A stretch of DNA of 64,000 nt from Paenibacillus glucanolyticus NBRC 15330 (GCF_004000885.1 NZ_BIMC01000011.1:124001-188000), one strand, 5' to 3'; counted from the first letter of the stretch, positions 54,742 to 63,913 are shown. Program-made: numbers and translations. Notes: generated from the letters alone by a model not told the origin.

Positions 54742-54764
54742 ACTGACCTTCTATGTCAGTTTTT
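54742..54764 (+). terminator. Terminator after the WYL regulator
   Basis: ACTGAC, a 7-nt loop and GTCAGT are followed by TTTT. Confidence 0.65.
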
Positions 54765-54810
54765 GCGTTATATAATGAATTCCATAAGGCAACGTTAGGA
54801 GGAGATTAGG

Positions 54811-55422
54811 GTGGCAGGCACTATTTTTAGACAAGATGTGTTACAGGCAACGGGACGCTCGTGGGAAGATTGGGTCGTCAAACTCGGGCAGGAAGTGGAC
54901 CAGCTATGGTCTCATGAACAGATCCGAAATCATATCTGCGCGTTGGATCAGGTGTCAGAGGAGTGGGGGGAATGGATCACCGTCATGTACGAACAGCTCA
55001 TGGGCCGGGTGCCTGTTGGCGTTTCTAAAGACGCAGGCGTGCAGATTGGCGTCAGAAAAACGATGGCCATGACGAAGGAGCAAGCCTGGGATTTCCTCAC
55101 ATCGCCGGAGGGCCTGGCGTTATGGATCGGGGACGTTCCTTCGATAGAGTTCCGGGTAGGGCATGAATATGAGTCGAAGGAAGGCGTGTCCGGCAAGATT
55201 ACGGTGGTCATTCCCTACCATAAACTGCGTTTGACATGGAAGCGCAAGGCGTGGGACAACCCGTCCCGGCTGCAAATCTACGTACTATCTACGAATAGTG
55301 GTAAAACCACTATCGCGATTCATCAGGAAATGCTGGAAGACGTCTATATGCGAGAGGTGATGAGGCGTTACTGGGACGAGGTACTGACAACGATTCAACA
55401 ACATAGGGAGGTGGCAGGATGA
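54811..55422 (+). CDS. SRPBCC (AHSA1-like) protein with N-terminal helical extension
   Basis: A 203-residue protein. Residues 1-75 are helical, with RQDVLQATGRSWEDWVVKLG and WGEWITVMYEQLMGR, resembling a DUF4287-like domain. Residues about 78-200 are the Aha1-like fold (GVRKTMAMTKEQAWDFLTSP, LALWIGDV, then TTIAIHQEMLEDVYMREVM). GTG at 54811 follows GGAGGAGATTAGG. The stop overlaps the next ATG by 4 nt, so it is co-translated with the VOC protein. Confidence 0.82.
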   Translation: MAGTIFRQDVLQATGRSWEDWVVKLGQEVDQLWSHEQIRNHICALDQVSEEWGEWITVMYEQLMGRVPVGVSKDAGVQIGVRKTMAMTKEQAWDFLTSPEGLALWIGDVPSIEFRVGHEYESKEGVSGKITVVIPYHKLRLTWKRKAWDNPSRLQIYVLSTNSGKTTIAIHQEMLEDVYMREVMRRYWDEVLTTIQQHREVAG

Positions 55423-55799
55423 ATCGATTCAGTCATATGGACCTGCGAGTGAATTCGTGGGAACAAGTTAGTCTGTTTTATGACAAGCTGCTGCATGAAC
55501 TGGGTTTCACCATCACCTATCATTCCGAGCAATGGAACGTATTCGCGGCACAAGGGGAGCTTCCAGGTGTTCCTTATTTTGCGATAACAGAGGATCCCGA
55601 ACATCAACCGAATGACAATCTGATCGGGTTCTGGGGGAAAGATCCGGCTGAAGTTGATCATATCGCAGAGGTTGTGAAGCAGTATGGGGGAACCATTAAC
55701 AGCGGACCAGGGTTATTCCCGATCAGTCCGACCTATTATGCCGTTTATTTTGAAGATCCCTGCGGTAACAAGTATGAAATGGTTCATAGGTTGAATTAA
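55419..55799 (+). CDS. VOC (glyoxalase-like) family protein
   Basis: A 126-residue vicinal-oxygen-chelate protein with two beta-alpha-beta-beta-beta units: it starts NRFSHMDLRVNSWEQVSLFY and ends YYAVYFEDPCGNKYEMVHRL, where the last Glu is the usual metal ligand. The role could be glyoxalase, antibiotic resistance or ring cleavage; not decidable. Its ATG overlaps the previous stop. Confidence 0.88.
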   Translation: MNRFSHMDLRVNSWEQVSLFYDKLLHELGFTITYHSEQWNVFAAQGELPGVPYFAITEDPEHQPNDNLIGFWGKDPAEVDHIAEVVKQYGGTINSGPGLFPISPTYYAVYFEDPCGNKYEMVHRLN

Positions 55800-55884
55800 T
55801 TTGGCTGCGGGCAAGGGCATGAACACAAGCGCGATGATGACGGTGGTAATGGGTTAACGCTAATGCTAACGGGCAAAAACCACA

Positions 55885-56245
55885 GTTAACAGTAAGCTGC
55901 CAACGGCAAAGAGTAAGCAGTAGCAGTGAGCAGTCAGAAGTAAACAGTAGACAGTAAGCAGTAGCAGCGAGCAGTAGCAGTAAGCAGTAAGCGGTAACAG
56001 TAACAGTAGCAGTAAGCAGTAAGCAGTAACAGTAGCAGTAAGCAGTATGTGTAGTAGCAGTAAGCAAGTAACAGTAAGCGTGAATAGCCAATAGTAACTG
56101 TAGCAGTAACTCTAGAGTCAAAAGTAAGCATTAACAGCAAACAGTAACAACAAGCAAAAACCGTAAACAAGCCAATAGCATGAAGTAAAAGTCAACAGTA
56201 CAGTAACAGTGACAGTGACGGTGACAGTAACAGTAAACAGTAGAG
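55885..56245. repeat. Degenerate period-6 repeat (CAGTAA / GCAGTA)
   Basis: About 360 bp consist of variants of CAGTAA, GCAGTA and ACAGTA in head-to-tail order, fading out toward both ends. Long open frames on the minus strand here, made of Leu, Thr, Ala, Tyr and Cys, are by-products of the repeat. No CRISPR-like unique spacers are present. Confidence 0.85.
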
Positions 56246-56497
56246 CTACTAAACAATAAGTAAAGGCGGGGACAAGGATGCGATAAGGCGAGCGTTGAAT
56301 TCGACCGGCATGGTCAAGGTGCTGGAGCAATGAACGCGACGAAGACAGCGGTGAACGACTAACAATCACGCCCAACCGCTAACGCACAGACCAAAGACTA
56401 CAGAACACAGAAACCTTTGCTAACTGTCACTCGTCAACCCCAACCGCTAAATGCCAACCGCCAAATGGCAAATGCGAGAGCTGCCCAGTAAATGTGA

Positions 56498-56674
56498 GGA
56501 CAGAGGTTCCGCTATTTCGTCCCATGTAGTTGTATATGGTCAGTTTGAGGACACCAGATCCGTTATTACTTAAAAAATGGCGATATTTAGTGATGTTTTA
56601 AGCAAATAACGGATCCTGAGTCCGGAAATTCTCAAAAACAGGTCAGTTTTCTCATAATAACGGATTCTGTGTCC
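56498..56674. repeat. Four-copy inverted-repeat element (GGACNNNGNNTCCGNTATT)
   Basis: Two direct copies at 56498-56516 and 56549-56567 face two inverted copies at 56605-56623 and 56656-56674. Each is 19 bp and shares GGACA...TCCG(T/C)TATT. The inner pair is extended by CTTAAAA/TTTTAAG, giving arms of about 28 bp. The unit could fold into a large cruciform or paired hairpin and looks like a mobile palindromic element. No gene lies inside it. Confidence 0.75.
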
Positions 56675-57086
56675 AGTTTAGTATAGGCTCATCCAGAGTC
56701 GTGAGGCAACGCAGGTGCAATGCGAAACGAGAAGCCGCACAAGAGGCATGAAAGAAGCGCTGCTGACGAGGAGCGAAGTCCTCGACATGCCAGAAGTGCT
56801 TGAAGCAGCAAGCGCCCTCAATGCCCTCAATGAAGGAAATGCCGCAATGCCCAAAATGCCAGAAATCCTTAAAGCCCCCGAAAAAATGCCCGAAGTACCC
56901 GGAATGCTCGAAACGCTCGAAATTCTCGGATTGTCCGAACCCTCGAGATCCCCCAGATACCAGAGGTTCATGGTGGTTTCGATTACTAGGATTACTGGGA
57001 GCAACACACACCCTGCCTGGCAACCAACCAACGGGTGGCGCTACTGGATGTGGCTGCCCGCAAAGTACTGCTGCATAACCCCTTAA

Positions 57087-57734
57087 TCATAAACGGAGTT
57101 TATAGGTGCGAGCTCGTCGTTCCCCGCTTGCAACGTCTAGTATTTGGAGCTCGACCAGCCTATGCAACAGGCGCCTTGTGTGTCTGTCGCTGACCCTAAG
57201 GTGATCGGCGAGTTCCAGTGGGGTGATTGGACGCAGAAGCCTTCGCGCAAACCGGACAGCTTCCGCCTCAAGCCAAGTCAAGGTGGCAGGGACATCTGAT
57301 GCAATAAATCGACCGACAAAAGACAATACGAGCTGCTGACATTGTTTTGGCTCGTCGACGATGGAGGGGTAGGCAATCGGAAGAAAGGTCCAGCCATCCA
57401 AGGCCAATAAGCAGTGACGGCGGCACAAATCCTTGAACCTTCTGACGTCAAGATCGCGGGCATGCGGACCATATCCTTGGATTTCGATTCCTCCTCTCGC
57501 GCCGCCAGGCATATAAGCCAAGTCCAAATATCGATAACCATTGCTGAAATCACGGACTTCCCACTCTGGATACAAATCATTGAAATTACCGATCGCCGGA
57601 AACCATATCGAGCGCAGGAATTCGATTGTTCCATGACCTAATCCTTTATGAAGGATTTCGAGTCTGCGCGGATTTTTTTCATTTAGGGTATTTGTTTGCA
57701 TCCAAAGCTCATATTGCTTATCAAAACGTGACAT
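57087..57734 (-). CDS. Vsr/DUF559-like nuclease-fold protein fused to a winged helix
   Basis: A 215-residue protein I do not recognise by name. Residues about 35-125 look like the PD-(D/E)xK fold of Vsr/DUF559 nucleases: WFPAIGNFNDLYPEWEVRDF, Asp71 in RYLDLAY, E84-x-Q86 in GGIEIQGYGPHARD, then RRFKDLCRRH and GWTFLPIAY. Gln replaces the usual Lys. Residues about 165-215 form a winged helix (TPLELADHLRVSDRHTRRLL). ATG at 57734 follows AAAGGGGG; the frame is open to 57773. It could be a transposon-domesticated or restriction-like regulator; catalysis is uncertain. Confidence 0.65.
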   Translation of the reverse strand: MSRFDKQYELWMQTNTLNEKNPRRLEILHKGLGHGTIEFLRSIWFPAIGNFNDLYPEWEVRDFSNGYRYLDLAYMPGGARGGIEIQGYGPHARDLDVRRFKDLCRRHCLLALDGWTFLPIAYPSIVDEPKQCQQLVLSFVGRFIASDVPATLTWLEAEAVRFARRLLRPITPLELADHLRVSDRHTRRLLHRLVELQILDVASGERRARTYKLRL

Positions 57735-57778
57735 GTATCGGTTTACCCCCTTTGTGTTGTTTAATAAAAACAAACATT

Positions 57779-57842
57779 AAAAAGCCGCCCCATACCCATG
57801 CAGCCCGATCACTTCATTCGGGATACATCGTATGGAAGCGGC
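57779..57842 (-). terminator. Terminator of the proline-regulator transcript
   Basis: On the minus strand GCCGC and CCATAC pair with GTATGG and GCGGC, with an inner CCCGAAT/ATCGGG hairpin, followed by TTTTTAATG. It lies about 165 bp after the sigma-54 activator gene and just before the nuclease-fold gene. Confidence 0.65.
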
Positions 57843-58005
57843 GTGTTCTTCACGTCCTCAGTATAGGTCTAGTATAACTCGCGGTTTTTGGGTTTAGCAA
57901 CGGGTTCAGGTTAAGATTCTCAAACCATGAACTTCTCTGCAAAGGTTCTAATCTTTTATACAGTGTGATGGAAGAGTGTCCAATTAATTAGAATTCGGTG
58001 CATCA

Positions 58006-59748
58006 TCAAAGATTCAGCCGTTTCAGCTTGTTATACAATGTAGCTCTTGAAATGCCAAGTTGTTTAGCCATGCTCAGCTTGTTACCGTTAACGGCTGCTA
58101 ATGCCTGGGATAACAATTTCCGTTCGTAATCGTCGAGCGCGGCTTGAAACGCCTCTCCGGTGATGGGGGGAGTGTTCATATTGTTGGAATCATGGGCTGG
58201 GACGGGCAGCTGTTTGTCGCCAGAGTAAATGTTGTCAGGCAAATATTCGCGCCGGATCTCACCATCGGTGGAGAATATCACCAGTCGCTCTATGGTGTTG
58301 CGCAATTCTCTGATATTGCCCGGCCAGTCGTACCGCAGCAGATCTTCTAACACATCGGGAGCAATAGACTGGATGTGCCGGCCGTAAATAAGCGAGAATT
58401 CATGTAAAAAGGATTGCGTCAATTCGTAAATATCTTCTTTGCGTTCACGCAAGGAAGGAATCTCGATAGACACTACGTTCAGTCGATAGTACAGGTCCTC
58501 ACGAAAGCTGCCTTCGGCAATCATCTGTTCCAGATTACGGTTGGTTGCTGCGATGATACGGCAGTCGGTCCGCTTCAGCTGTGTGCCGCCAACGGGAAAA
58601 TAACTGCGCTCTTGCAGCACACGAAGCAGCTTGACCTGCATTTCCAGCGGCATTTCCCCGATTTCATCGAGGAACAATGTACCGCCGCTCGCGAGTTCTA
58701 TTTTTCCTTTCTTGCCTTTGGGATCCGCTCCCGAGAACGCTCCCCGCTCATAGCCAAACAACTCACTCTCGAACAAGGCAGCCGGAATGGCTCCGCAGTT
58801 GATGGCAATATACGGAGCGCTGCTCCCTTCACGGGAATCGTGGATGGCTTTGGCGAAGAGCTCTTTCCCGGTGCCGCTTTTTCCTTGAATGAGAACCGTC
58901 GCTTTGGTTGTACTGATCTTACGGATGGTATCGATGCTATTCTTGATGGTTCGGCTAGTTCCTTTGATATGCTGGAAAGGGTCGCTGGAAGGGCTGAGCA
59001 TGGCGACTTCCTTCTGTAAATGATGGACTTTGGTTGTCATCTGGAGCAGTTCCTGATGGAGTCTCATTTGTGTAGTCAGATCGGATTCTGCCGCTACAGC
59101 GCCAATGATCTGATCATCTAAGGTGATGGGGTTGGAATTAATGAGGACAAACATATCCTGGCGAGGCCGATGCTGCATTTTATGCGCCGATTCTCCGGTT
59201 TTGAGCGTTCGGAGCGACTGCAAACGGTCCGCTTGGAAAAAATCCGAAGCAGGCTTCCCGATAATCTCGTCCCTGCGAATGGAGAAGATGTGCTCCGCGC
59301 CGGATGTCCAGACAGCCACATGGCCTTCCTCGTTGATGAGTGTAATTGCGACATCGGGATTAAGCGTTTCCAAAGTGGTGGAGAAATAGGCCTCCAGATG
59401 GCGAAACGCTTGCAGCGCAGCTTCGATCACATCGCTTGATGAGATGTAGCCAACGGGTGTGCCGTCACGTTCCACAATCGCCAGAGGGGCCGCTCGGAAT
59501 GCTTGCGCAATACTTTGTATAGACTCATCTATATTTACAGCAGCAACATCCATTACACAGGGCTGATCAAGAATTTTGGCATCGGCTTCGAATTGTAGCA
59601 AACCATAACGGCCCTGACCGTCCTCCAAAAAGACAGGAACTCCGGCCGCCTCGTGTTGACCGTTCTCAAGCTCTGACAGGCTGGACAGATGAATCATGCT
59701 GTAATCCGTACGGATAAGGCATTCCAGACTAGGCAAAACATGTTTCAT
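58006..59748 (-). CDS. Sigma-54-dependent activator with CBS and PAS domains (RocR/PrdR-like)
   Basis: A 580-residue enhancer-binding protein. Residues about 5-120 contain CBS-like repeats (VNIDESIQSIAQAFRAAPLA), about 130-245 a PAS domain (NPDVAITLINEEGHVAVWTS), about 265-495 the AAA+ ATPase with Walker A GKSGTGKE, the sigma-54-contacting loop GAFSGA and Walker B TLFLDEIGEMP, and about 535-580 a Fis-type helix-turn-helix (NKLSMAKQLGISRATLYNKL). ATG at 59748 is preferred to 59775. It follows proline dehydrogenase by 84 bp, so the two may be co-transcribed. It should open both flanking sigma-54 promoters in response to proline or a product. Confidence 0.92.
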   Translation of the reverse strand: MKHVLPSLECLIRTDYSMIHLSSLSELENGQHEAAGVPVFLEDGQGRYGLLQFEADAKILDQPCVMDVAAVNIDESIQSIAQAFRAAPLAIVERDGTPVGYISSSDVIEAALQAFRHLEAYFSTTLETLNPDVAITLINEEGHVAVWTSGAEHIFSIRRDEIIGKPASDFFQADRLQSLRTLKTGESAHKMQHRPRQDMFVLINSNPITLDDQIIGAVAAESDLTTQMRLHQELLQMTTKVHHLQKEVAMLSPSSDPFQHIKGTSRTIKNSIDTIRKISTTKATVLIQGKSGTGKELFAKAIHDSREGSSAPYIAINCGAIPAALFESELFGYERGAFSGADPKGKKGKIELASGGTLFLDEIGEMPLEMQVKLLRVLQERSYFPVGGTQLKRTDCRIIAATNRNLEQMIAEGSFREDLYYRLNVVSIEIPSLRERKEDIYELTQSFLHEFSLIYGRHIQSIAPDVLEDLLRYDWPGNIRELRNTIERLVIFSTDGEIRREYLPDNIYSGDKQLPVPAHDSNNMNTPPITGEAFQAALDDYERKLLSQALAAVNGNKLSMAKQLGISRATLYNKLKRLNL

Positions 59749-59832
59749 TCCGGTGCCCCCTATATATGAATACATTTTATCTTGTTTGTATTAATAGGGC
59801 CATTATACCCAGCCTGATTTTCAGTGTAAATA

Positions 59833-60753
59833 TTATTTGAACATATTGCTGAGAACCATCCACAGATTGGCCGGTTTCTCGGCCAGTCGCCGGGTGTAGT
59901 AGGGGTACCACATCGTGCCATAAGGCATATAACAGCGGATGCGGTAGCCCTCTTTGGCTAATTCCGCCTGATCCGTCATCCGCAAACCGTAGAGCATTTG
60001 GAACTCAAACGCATCGGCGGTGATGCCATTTTCCTTGGCGTAGGCTTTGACCCAATTTATGATTCTATCATCATGTGAGGCAATCGCTGTATATACGCCT
60101 CTGTCCAAATGCATCCGGATGATCCGTTTGTAATTGTCGATGACCTCATTCATTTGCTGATAGGCAATCGATGCCGGTTCATTATAGGCTCCCTTTACAA
60201 GCCGAAGATTGACTTTAGCATCAATTAATTGATTAACATCTTCCACTGTGCGATGCAGATATGCCTGGATGACGGTGCCGACATTGTTCAGACCCTCTGC
60301 ATGCAGCCGGAGCACAATATCAATCGTGGCTTGGGTAAAAGGAGAATCTTCCATATCAATTCGGATGAAATTGTTGTGTTGTTTAGCTTGGCGTACGATC
60401 GAGCGGATGTTATCGTAACAGACTTGCGGGTTGAGGGCCAATCCCATCTGCGTCGGCTTCAGCGATACATTGGAGCTCACTTTCCGCTCAGCGATGCCCT
60501 CCACAAGCCTGATATATTCTTCCCGGTAGGCTGCAGCTTCGTTTAGGTGCGATATACCTTCTCCCAAGTGATCCAGCGTCACCATGATTCCCTTGCCATT
60601 CAGGTGCTCAATTTCGTCCAGTGCCTCAGCGAGTGTGTCGCCTGCAATAAATTTACCTGCCAATTTCCGGCCGTATTTAATGGCAAGTTTCTCGACCAAA
60701 CGGTTGCCGGATACCGACAACAGTGTTTTGCGATAAAGTTCAATGCGATCCAA
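59833..60753 (-). CDS. putB: Proline dehydrogenase (PutB/FadM type)
   Basis: A 306-residue FAD enzyme that oxidises L-proline to pyrroline-5-carboxylate at the membrane. The barrel has GIMVTLDHLGEGISH, RIDMEDSPFTQATIDI and KGAYNEP; the C-terminal YMPYGTMWYPYYTRRLAEKP is the conserved substrate region. The start is TTG at 60753, 7 nt after AAGGAGGAG. Its length equals monofunctional Bacillus enzymes. A -24/-12 promoter lies 64 bp upstream. Confidence 0.95.
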   Translation of the reverse strand: MDRIELYRKTLLSVSGNRLVEKLAIKYGRKLAGKFIAGDTLAEALDEIEHLNGKGIMVTLDHLGEGISHLNEAAAYREEYIRLVEGIAERKVSSNVSLKPTQMGLALNPQVCYDNIRSIVRQAKQHNNFIRIDMEDSPFTQATIDIVLRLHAEGLNNVGTVIQAYLHRTVEDVNQLIDAKVNLRLVKGAYNEPASIAYQQMNEVIDNYKRIIRMHLDRGVYTAIASHDDRIINWVKAYAKENGITADAFEFQMLYGLRMTDQAELAKEGYRIRCYMPYGTMWYPYYTRRLAEKPANLWMVLSNMFK

Positions 60754-60816
60754 AGGTTACTCCTCCTTACAAGAGCTTGATTAGTGTAATAAAAATACGG
60801 AATCGACATATTCTTA

Positions 60817-60833
60817 AGCAAAAAATGTGCCAA
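60817..60833 (-). promoter_or_regulatory. Sigma-54 promoter of proline dehydrogenase
   Basis: On the minus strand TTGGCACATTTTTTGCT matches the consensus YTGGCACG-N4-TTGCW with one difference (A for G). The -12 GC and the -24 GG are 10 bp apart, as required. The start of transcription is predicted near 60806. Confidence 0.88.
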
Positions 60834-60851
60834 ATATCATGGAGTTTGAAC

Positions 60852-60868
60852 TTGGCACGATAATTGCT
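60852..60868 (+). promoter_or_regulatory. Sigma-54 promoter of P5C dehydrogenase
   Basis: TTGGCACGATAATTGCT is a full match to YTGGCACG-N4-TTGCW. Transcription is predicted to start near 60879, before ATG 60929. Only 18 bp separate it from the opposite promoter. Confidence 0.93.
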
Positions 60869-60928
60869 TGTAATCTTTGAATGAGAAAGCGATATCTAAA
60901 ACAAATGGTGAGAGGATGGTTGTTCGAT

Positions 60929-62476
60929 ATGAGAACCGAGTTTAAGAATGAGGCATTTGTGAATTTTAAGGAAGAAAGAAACCACGAATTATATGAGCAG
61001 GCGCTAAAAAAAGCAGAGGCTGAACTAGGCAAAGAGTACCCGCTCATCATTGGCGGCGAGAGAATTACAACGGACCGTACAGCCTTTTCCATAAATCCGG
61101 CCAATCATTCGCAGGTGATTGGCATTGTCTCGCAAGCGGATGCCCAGCTTGCAGAGAAAGCGATCCAAGTCGCGGCAGCGACATTCGAGACATGGAAGCG
61201 CACCGATCCGAATGAACGCGCAAGATATCTGTACCGGGCAGCGGCCATTCTGCGCCGGCGCAAGCATGAATTCTCGGCCATCATGACCTTCGAGGCCGGA
61301 AAGACCAGAGTAGAGGCTGATGTGGAAACGGCGGAAGCCATTGATTTCCTGGAATTTTATGCACGGGAGATGCAGCGGCTCAGTCTGCCTCAGCCGTTAA
61401 CGGCAAGTGCCGAGGAAGAGAATGAGCTGTATTATATCCCGCTTGGAGTTGGTGTCGTCATTCCGCCTTGGAATTTTCCGCTGGCCATTATGGCGGGTAT
61501 GACTACAGCAGCTCTCGTTACCGGCAATACCGTTGTCCTAAAGCCGGCAAGCACTACGCCGGTGATTGCAGCGAAATTTATGGCCTTGCTGGAAGAGGTG
61601 GGTCTTCCACCCGGTGTTGTCAATTACCTCCCGGGTCCCGGCGGTGAAGTAGGGGACTACCTGGTCGACCATCCGCTTACAAGATTCATCAGCTTTACTG
61701 GTTCCCGGGATGTCGGTCTCCGAATTAATGAACGAGCTGCCAAGGCTAATCCGGGACAAAAATGGATCAAGCGGGTCGTGGCCGAGATGGGCGGCAAAGA
61801 TGCCATCGTTGTGGATTCCGAAGCTGATCTGGATCTGGCAGCGGATATGATAACAATGTCCGCATTCGGGTTCTCCGGGCAAAAGTGCTCTGCTTGTTCA
61901 CGCGCCATCATCCATGAAGACGTATACGACACGGTACTGGAACGGGTAGTGGAGCGTGCGAGTCAGTTGAAGATGACAAACCCGGCACATGCAGATGCCA
62001 ATCTGGGGCCGATTATAGATGAGAAAGCATATAATAAAATACTGGAATATATTGAAATTGGCAAGCAGGAAGGGCGTTTGGTGCTCGGCGGCAGTACGGG
62101 TGACTCGAACGGCTATTTTATCGAGCCTACCATCTTCGCAGATGTGGCTGCGGATGCCCGAATTTCACAGGAAGAGATCTTTGGACCAGTCGTAGCGTTC
62201 ACAAAAGCGGCGTCGTTTGACGAAGCCATACAAATTGCAAACGGAACCGATTATGGTTTAACAGGGGCTGTTATCTCGCGCAATGGCGCTAACCTGGAGA
62301 AAGCCAGACGTGAGTACCACGTCGGGAATTTATATTTCAACCGCAAGTGCACAGGGGCTTTGGTTGGAACTCATCCGTTCGGCGGATTCAATATGTCGGG
62401 TACGGATTCCAAGGCAGGGGGCCGGGATTATCTGCTGCTGTTTACTCAAGGCAAGCTGGTTTCCGACCGGTTTTAA
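60929..62476 (+). CDS. rocA: L-glutamate gamma-semialdehyde (P5C) dehydrogenase
   Basis: A 515-residue NAD-dependent aldehyde dehydrogenase that oxidises glutamate semialdehyde to glutamate, completing proline breakdown. Catalytic Glu286 lies in [10 protein letters not shown] and Cys320 in [14 protein letters not shown]-binding [14 protein letters not shown] is seen at about 170-185. ATG at 60929 gives exactly the usual RocA length; the frame is open to 60881, but that codon lies only 2 nt after the predicted sigma-54 start of transcription. A GAGAGGA site lies 13 nt upstream, and TTG 60920 is an alternative start. Confidence 0.95.
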   Translation: MRTEFKNEAFVNFKEERNHELYEQALKKAEAELGKEYPLIIGGERITTDRTAFSINPANHSQVIGIVSQADAQLAEKAIQVAAATFETWKRTDPNERARYLYRAAAILRRRKHEFSAIMTFEAGKTRVEADVETAEAIDFLEFYAREMQRLSLPQPLTASAEEENELYYIPLGVGVVIPPWNFPLAIMAGMTTAALVTGNTVVLKPASTTPVIAAKFMALLEEVGLPPGVVNYLPGPGGEVGDYLVDHPLTRFISFTGSRDVGLRINERAAKANPGQKWIKRVVAEMGGKDAIVVDSEADLDLAADMITMSAFGFSGQKCSACSRAIIHEDVYDTVLERVVERASQLKMTNPAHADANLGPIIDEKAYNKILEYIEIGKQEGRLVLGGSTGDSNGYFIEPTIFADVAADARISQEEIFGPVVAFTKAASFDEAIQIANGTDYGLTGAVISRNGANLEKARREYHVGNLYFNRKCTGALVGTHPFGGFNMSGTDSKAGGRDYLLLFTQGKLVSDRF

Positions 62477-62599
62477 TGAGACTTTCTGTAACATTCAACT
62501 TTCAATATTCAATGTTCATTGCAAACCAAATTAAGTATAGTAGAGGAAAAAGATCGTAGGATGCAGTTTGAGCTGACCCTGGAGGAAGGGGGAGATGAG

Positions 62600-63913
62600 T
62601 TGTTAAACTATTCATTGGTGCAGGATCAACGTACGACTCTGACTGTAACACCTGAATTGAAGCAGTCGATTCATATTTTGTCATTGTCAGGTTATGAGCT
62701 TTTGCAATATTTGCAGGAACAGGCGATGGAGAACCCGGTCCTTGAGATTGAAGCTGGACGTGATGGGTATCTATATCGCAAGAAACGCGGAGCAAGCAGC
62801 GGCAGCATTGCGTATGAACAAGATCCGTTGTGGAATGTGAAGTCGGCGCAAGAATCCATGGAGACAAGGCTGCAGAATCAGCTCCGTCTCCTCTCCCTTC
62901 CAACCGATGTGTACCGGGTTGCTGCCTTTTTGGCGGGGAATCTTAATGATGACGGGTATCTGGATGCGGAGTTGTCAGACCTCGGAGGAGTGTTGAAGGT
63001 TTCTGATGATCTTCTGGAGGTAGCGCTTCATCAGCTGCAATCTCTGGAGCCAGCAGGAATAGGCTCCAGGAGTTTGCAGGAATGCCTGCTGCTGCAAATC
63101 GCGCGGGACCCGGAACCTGTTCCGTATGCGGAAGAAATCGTGGATAGGTATTTACCGCAGCTGGCCGATGGAAGTTTCGATCAGATCGGCCTTTCTTTAC
63201 GAATCAGCAAGGAGCAGGTGAGCAGGGCTTCACAGTATATCCGCAGCCTGAATCCGCGTCCGGGGTTATCGATAAGCATTCCAGAACGACATTATATTGT
63301 TCCTGATGCTGTAGTCCGCTGTGTAGGGGATGGTTGGACGGTTACAATGCACCCGTATGCCCACCCCAGGCTTTCCGTGAATAAGGAATGCCGGGAGTGG
63401 ATCAAAATCAGGCAAACGGCCGAAGCGGACTCCTATTTAAACCATTGCTTTAATTCGGCGCGTTGGATTGAACGCTGTATCGAGATGCGGAAGCTGACCC
63501 TGATGAGGGTAGTAACGGCGATGATGGAGGAACAACAGGAATTTCTGGCGAGAGGTGTGAGAGGTCTTCGGCCGATGAATTTGCTTACCATCTCCAGCAT
63601 GTTGGATATGCATGAATCCACAGTCAGCCGGGCAATTCACGACAAGTTCGTGCTTACTCCGCAAGGAGTGTTTCCTTTGAAATTTTTTTTCGCACCAAGC
63701 ATAGCCACAGCGGACGGAAGCGGGGCATCCTCGCGCAGTGTAAAGCTGAGGATCAGGGAACTTGTCGATGCCGAGAACAAGAGCAAGCCGCACTCCGATC
63801 AGACCATCGTTGAGCTATTATTTGCAGAAGGAATACAGTTATCGCGCAGAACGGTGACCAAGTACCGTGAAGAATTGAAAATCTTATCCTCAACCTATCG
63901 GAGGCGGAGATGA
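62600..63913 (+). CDS. sigL: RNA polymerase sigma-54 factor
   Basis: A 437-residue sigma-54. Region I shows LTVTPELKQSIHILSLSGYE and YLQEQAMENPVLE, the activator-responsive part. The core-binding domain follows from about 80 to 290 (LAGNLNDDGYLDAE, LEPAGIGSRSLQECLLLQI). The C-terminus contains the helix-turn-helix SMLDMHESTVSRAIHDKFVL and the RpoN box SRRTVTKYREEL (Ser for the common Ala). TTG at 62600 lies 6 nt after GGAGGAAGGGGGAG and gives the Bacillus length; ATG 62561 and 62519 are in-frame alternatives. It lies 123 bp after rocA. Confidence 0.95.
   Translation: MLNYSLVQDQRTTLTVTPELKQSIHILSLSGYELLQYLQEQAMENPVLEIEAGRDGYLYRKKRGASSGSIAYEQDPLWNVKSAQESMETRLQNQLRLLSLPTDVYRVAAFLAGNLNDDGYLDAELSDLGGVLKVSDDLLEVALHQLQSLEPAGIGSRSLQECLLLQIARDPEPVPYAEEIVDRYLPQLADGSFDQIGLSLRISKEQVSRASQYIRSLNPRPGLSISIPERHYIVPDAVVRCVGDGWTVTMHPYAHPRLSVNKECREWIKIRQTAEADSYLNHCFNSARWIERCIEMRKLTLMRVVTAMMEEQQEFLARGVRGLRPMNLLTISSMLDMHESTVSRAIHDKFVLTPQGVFPLKFFFAPSIATADGSGASSRSVKLRIRELVDAENKSKPHSDQTIVELLFAEGIQLSRRTVTKYREELKILSSTYRRRR

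Noticed and set aside
55885..56245. Possible CRISPR array
   Set aside because: Repeats are 6 bp and contiguous; there are no unique spacers of constant length and no cas genes.
55723..56375. Overlapping minus-strand frames rich in Leu, Thr, Tyr and Cys
   Set aside because: They come from the period-6 repeat, have no ribosome sites and show periodic residues only.
56715..57086. Plus-strand 123-codon frame
   Set aside because: Low-complexity DNA open in three frames on both strands; no ribosome site and no family resemblance.
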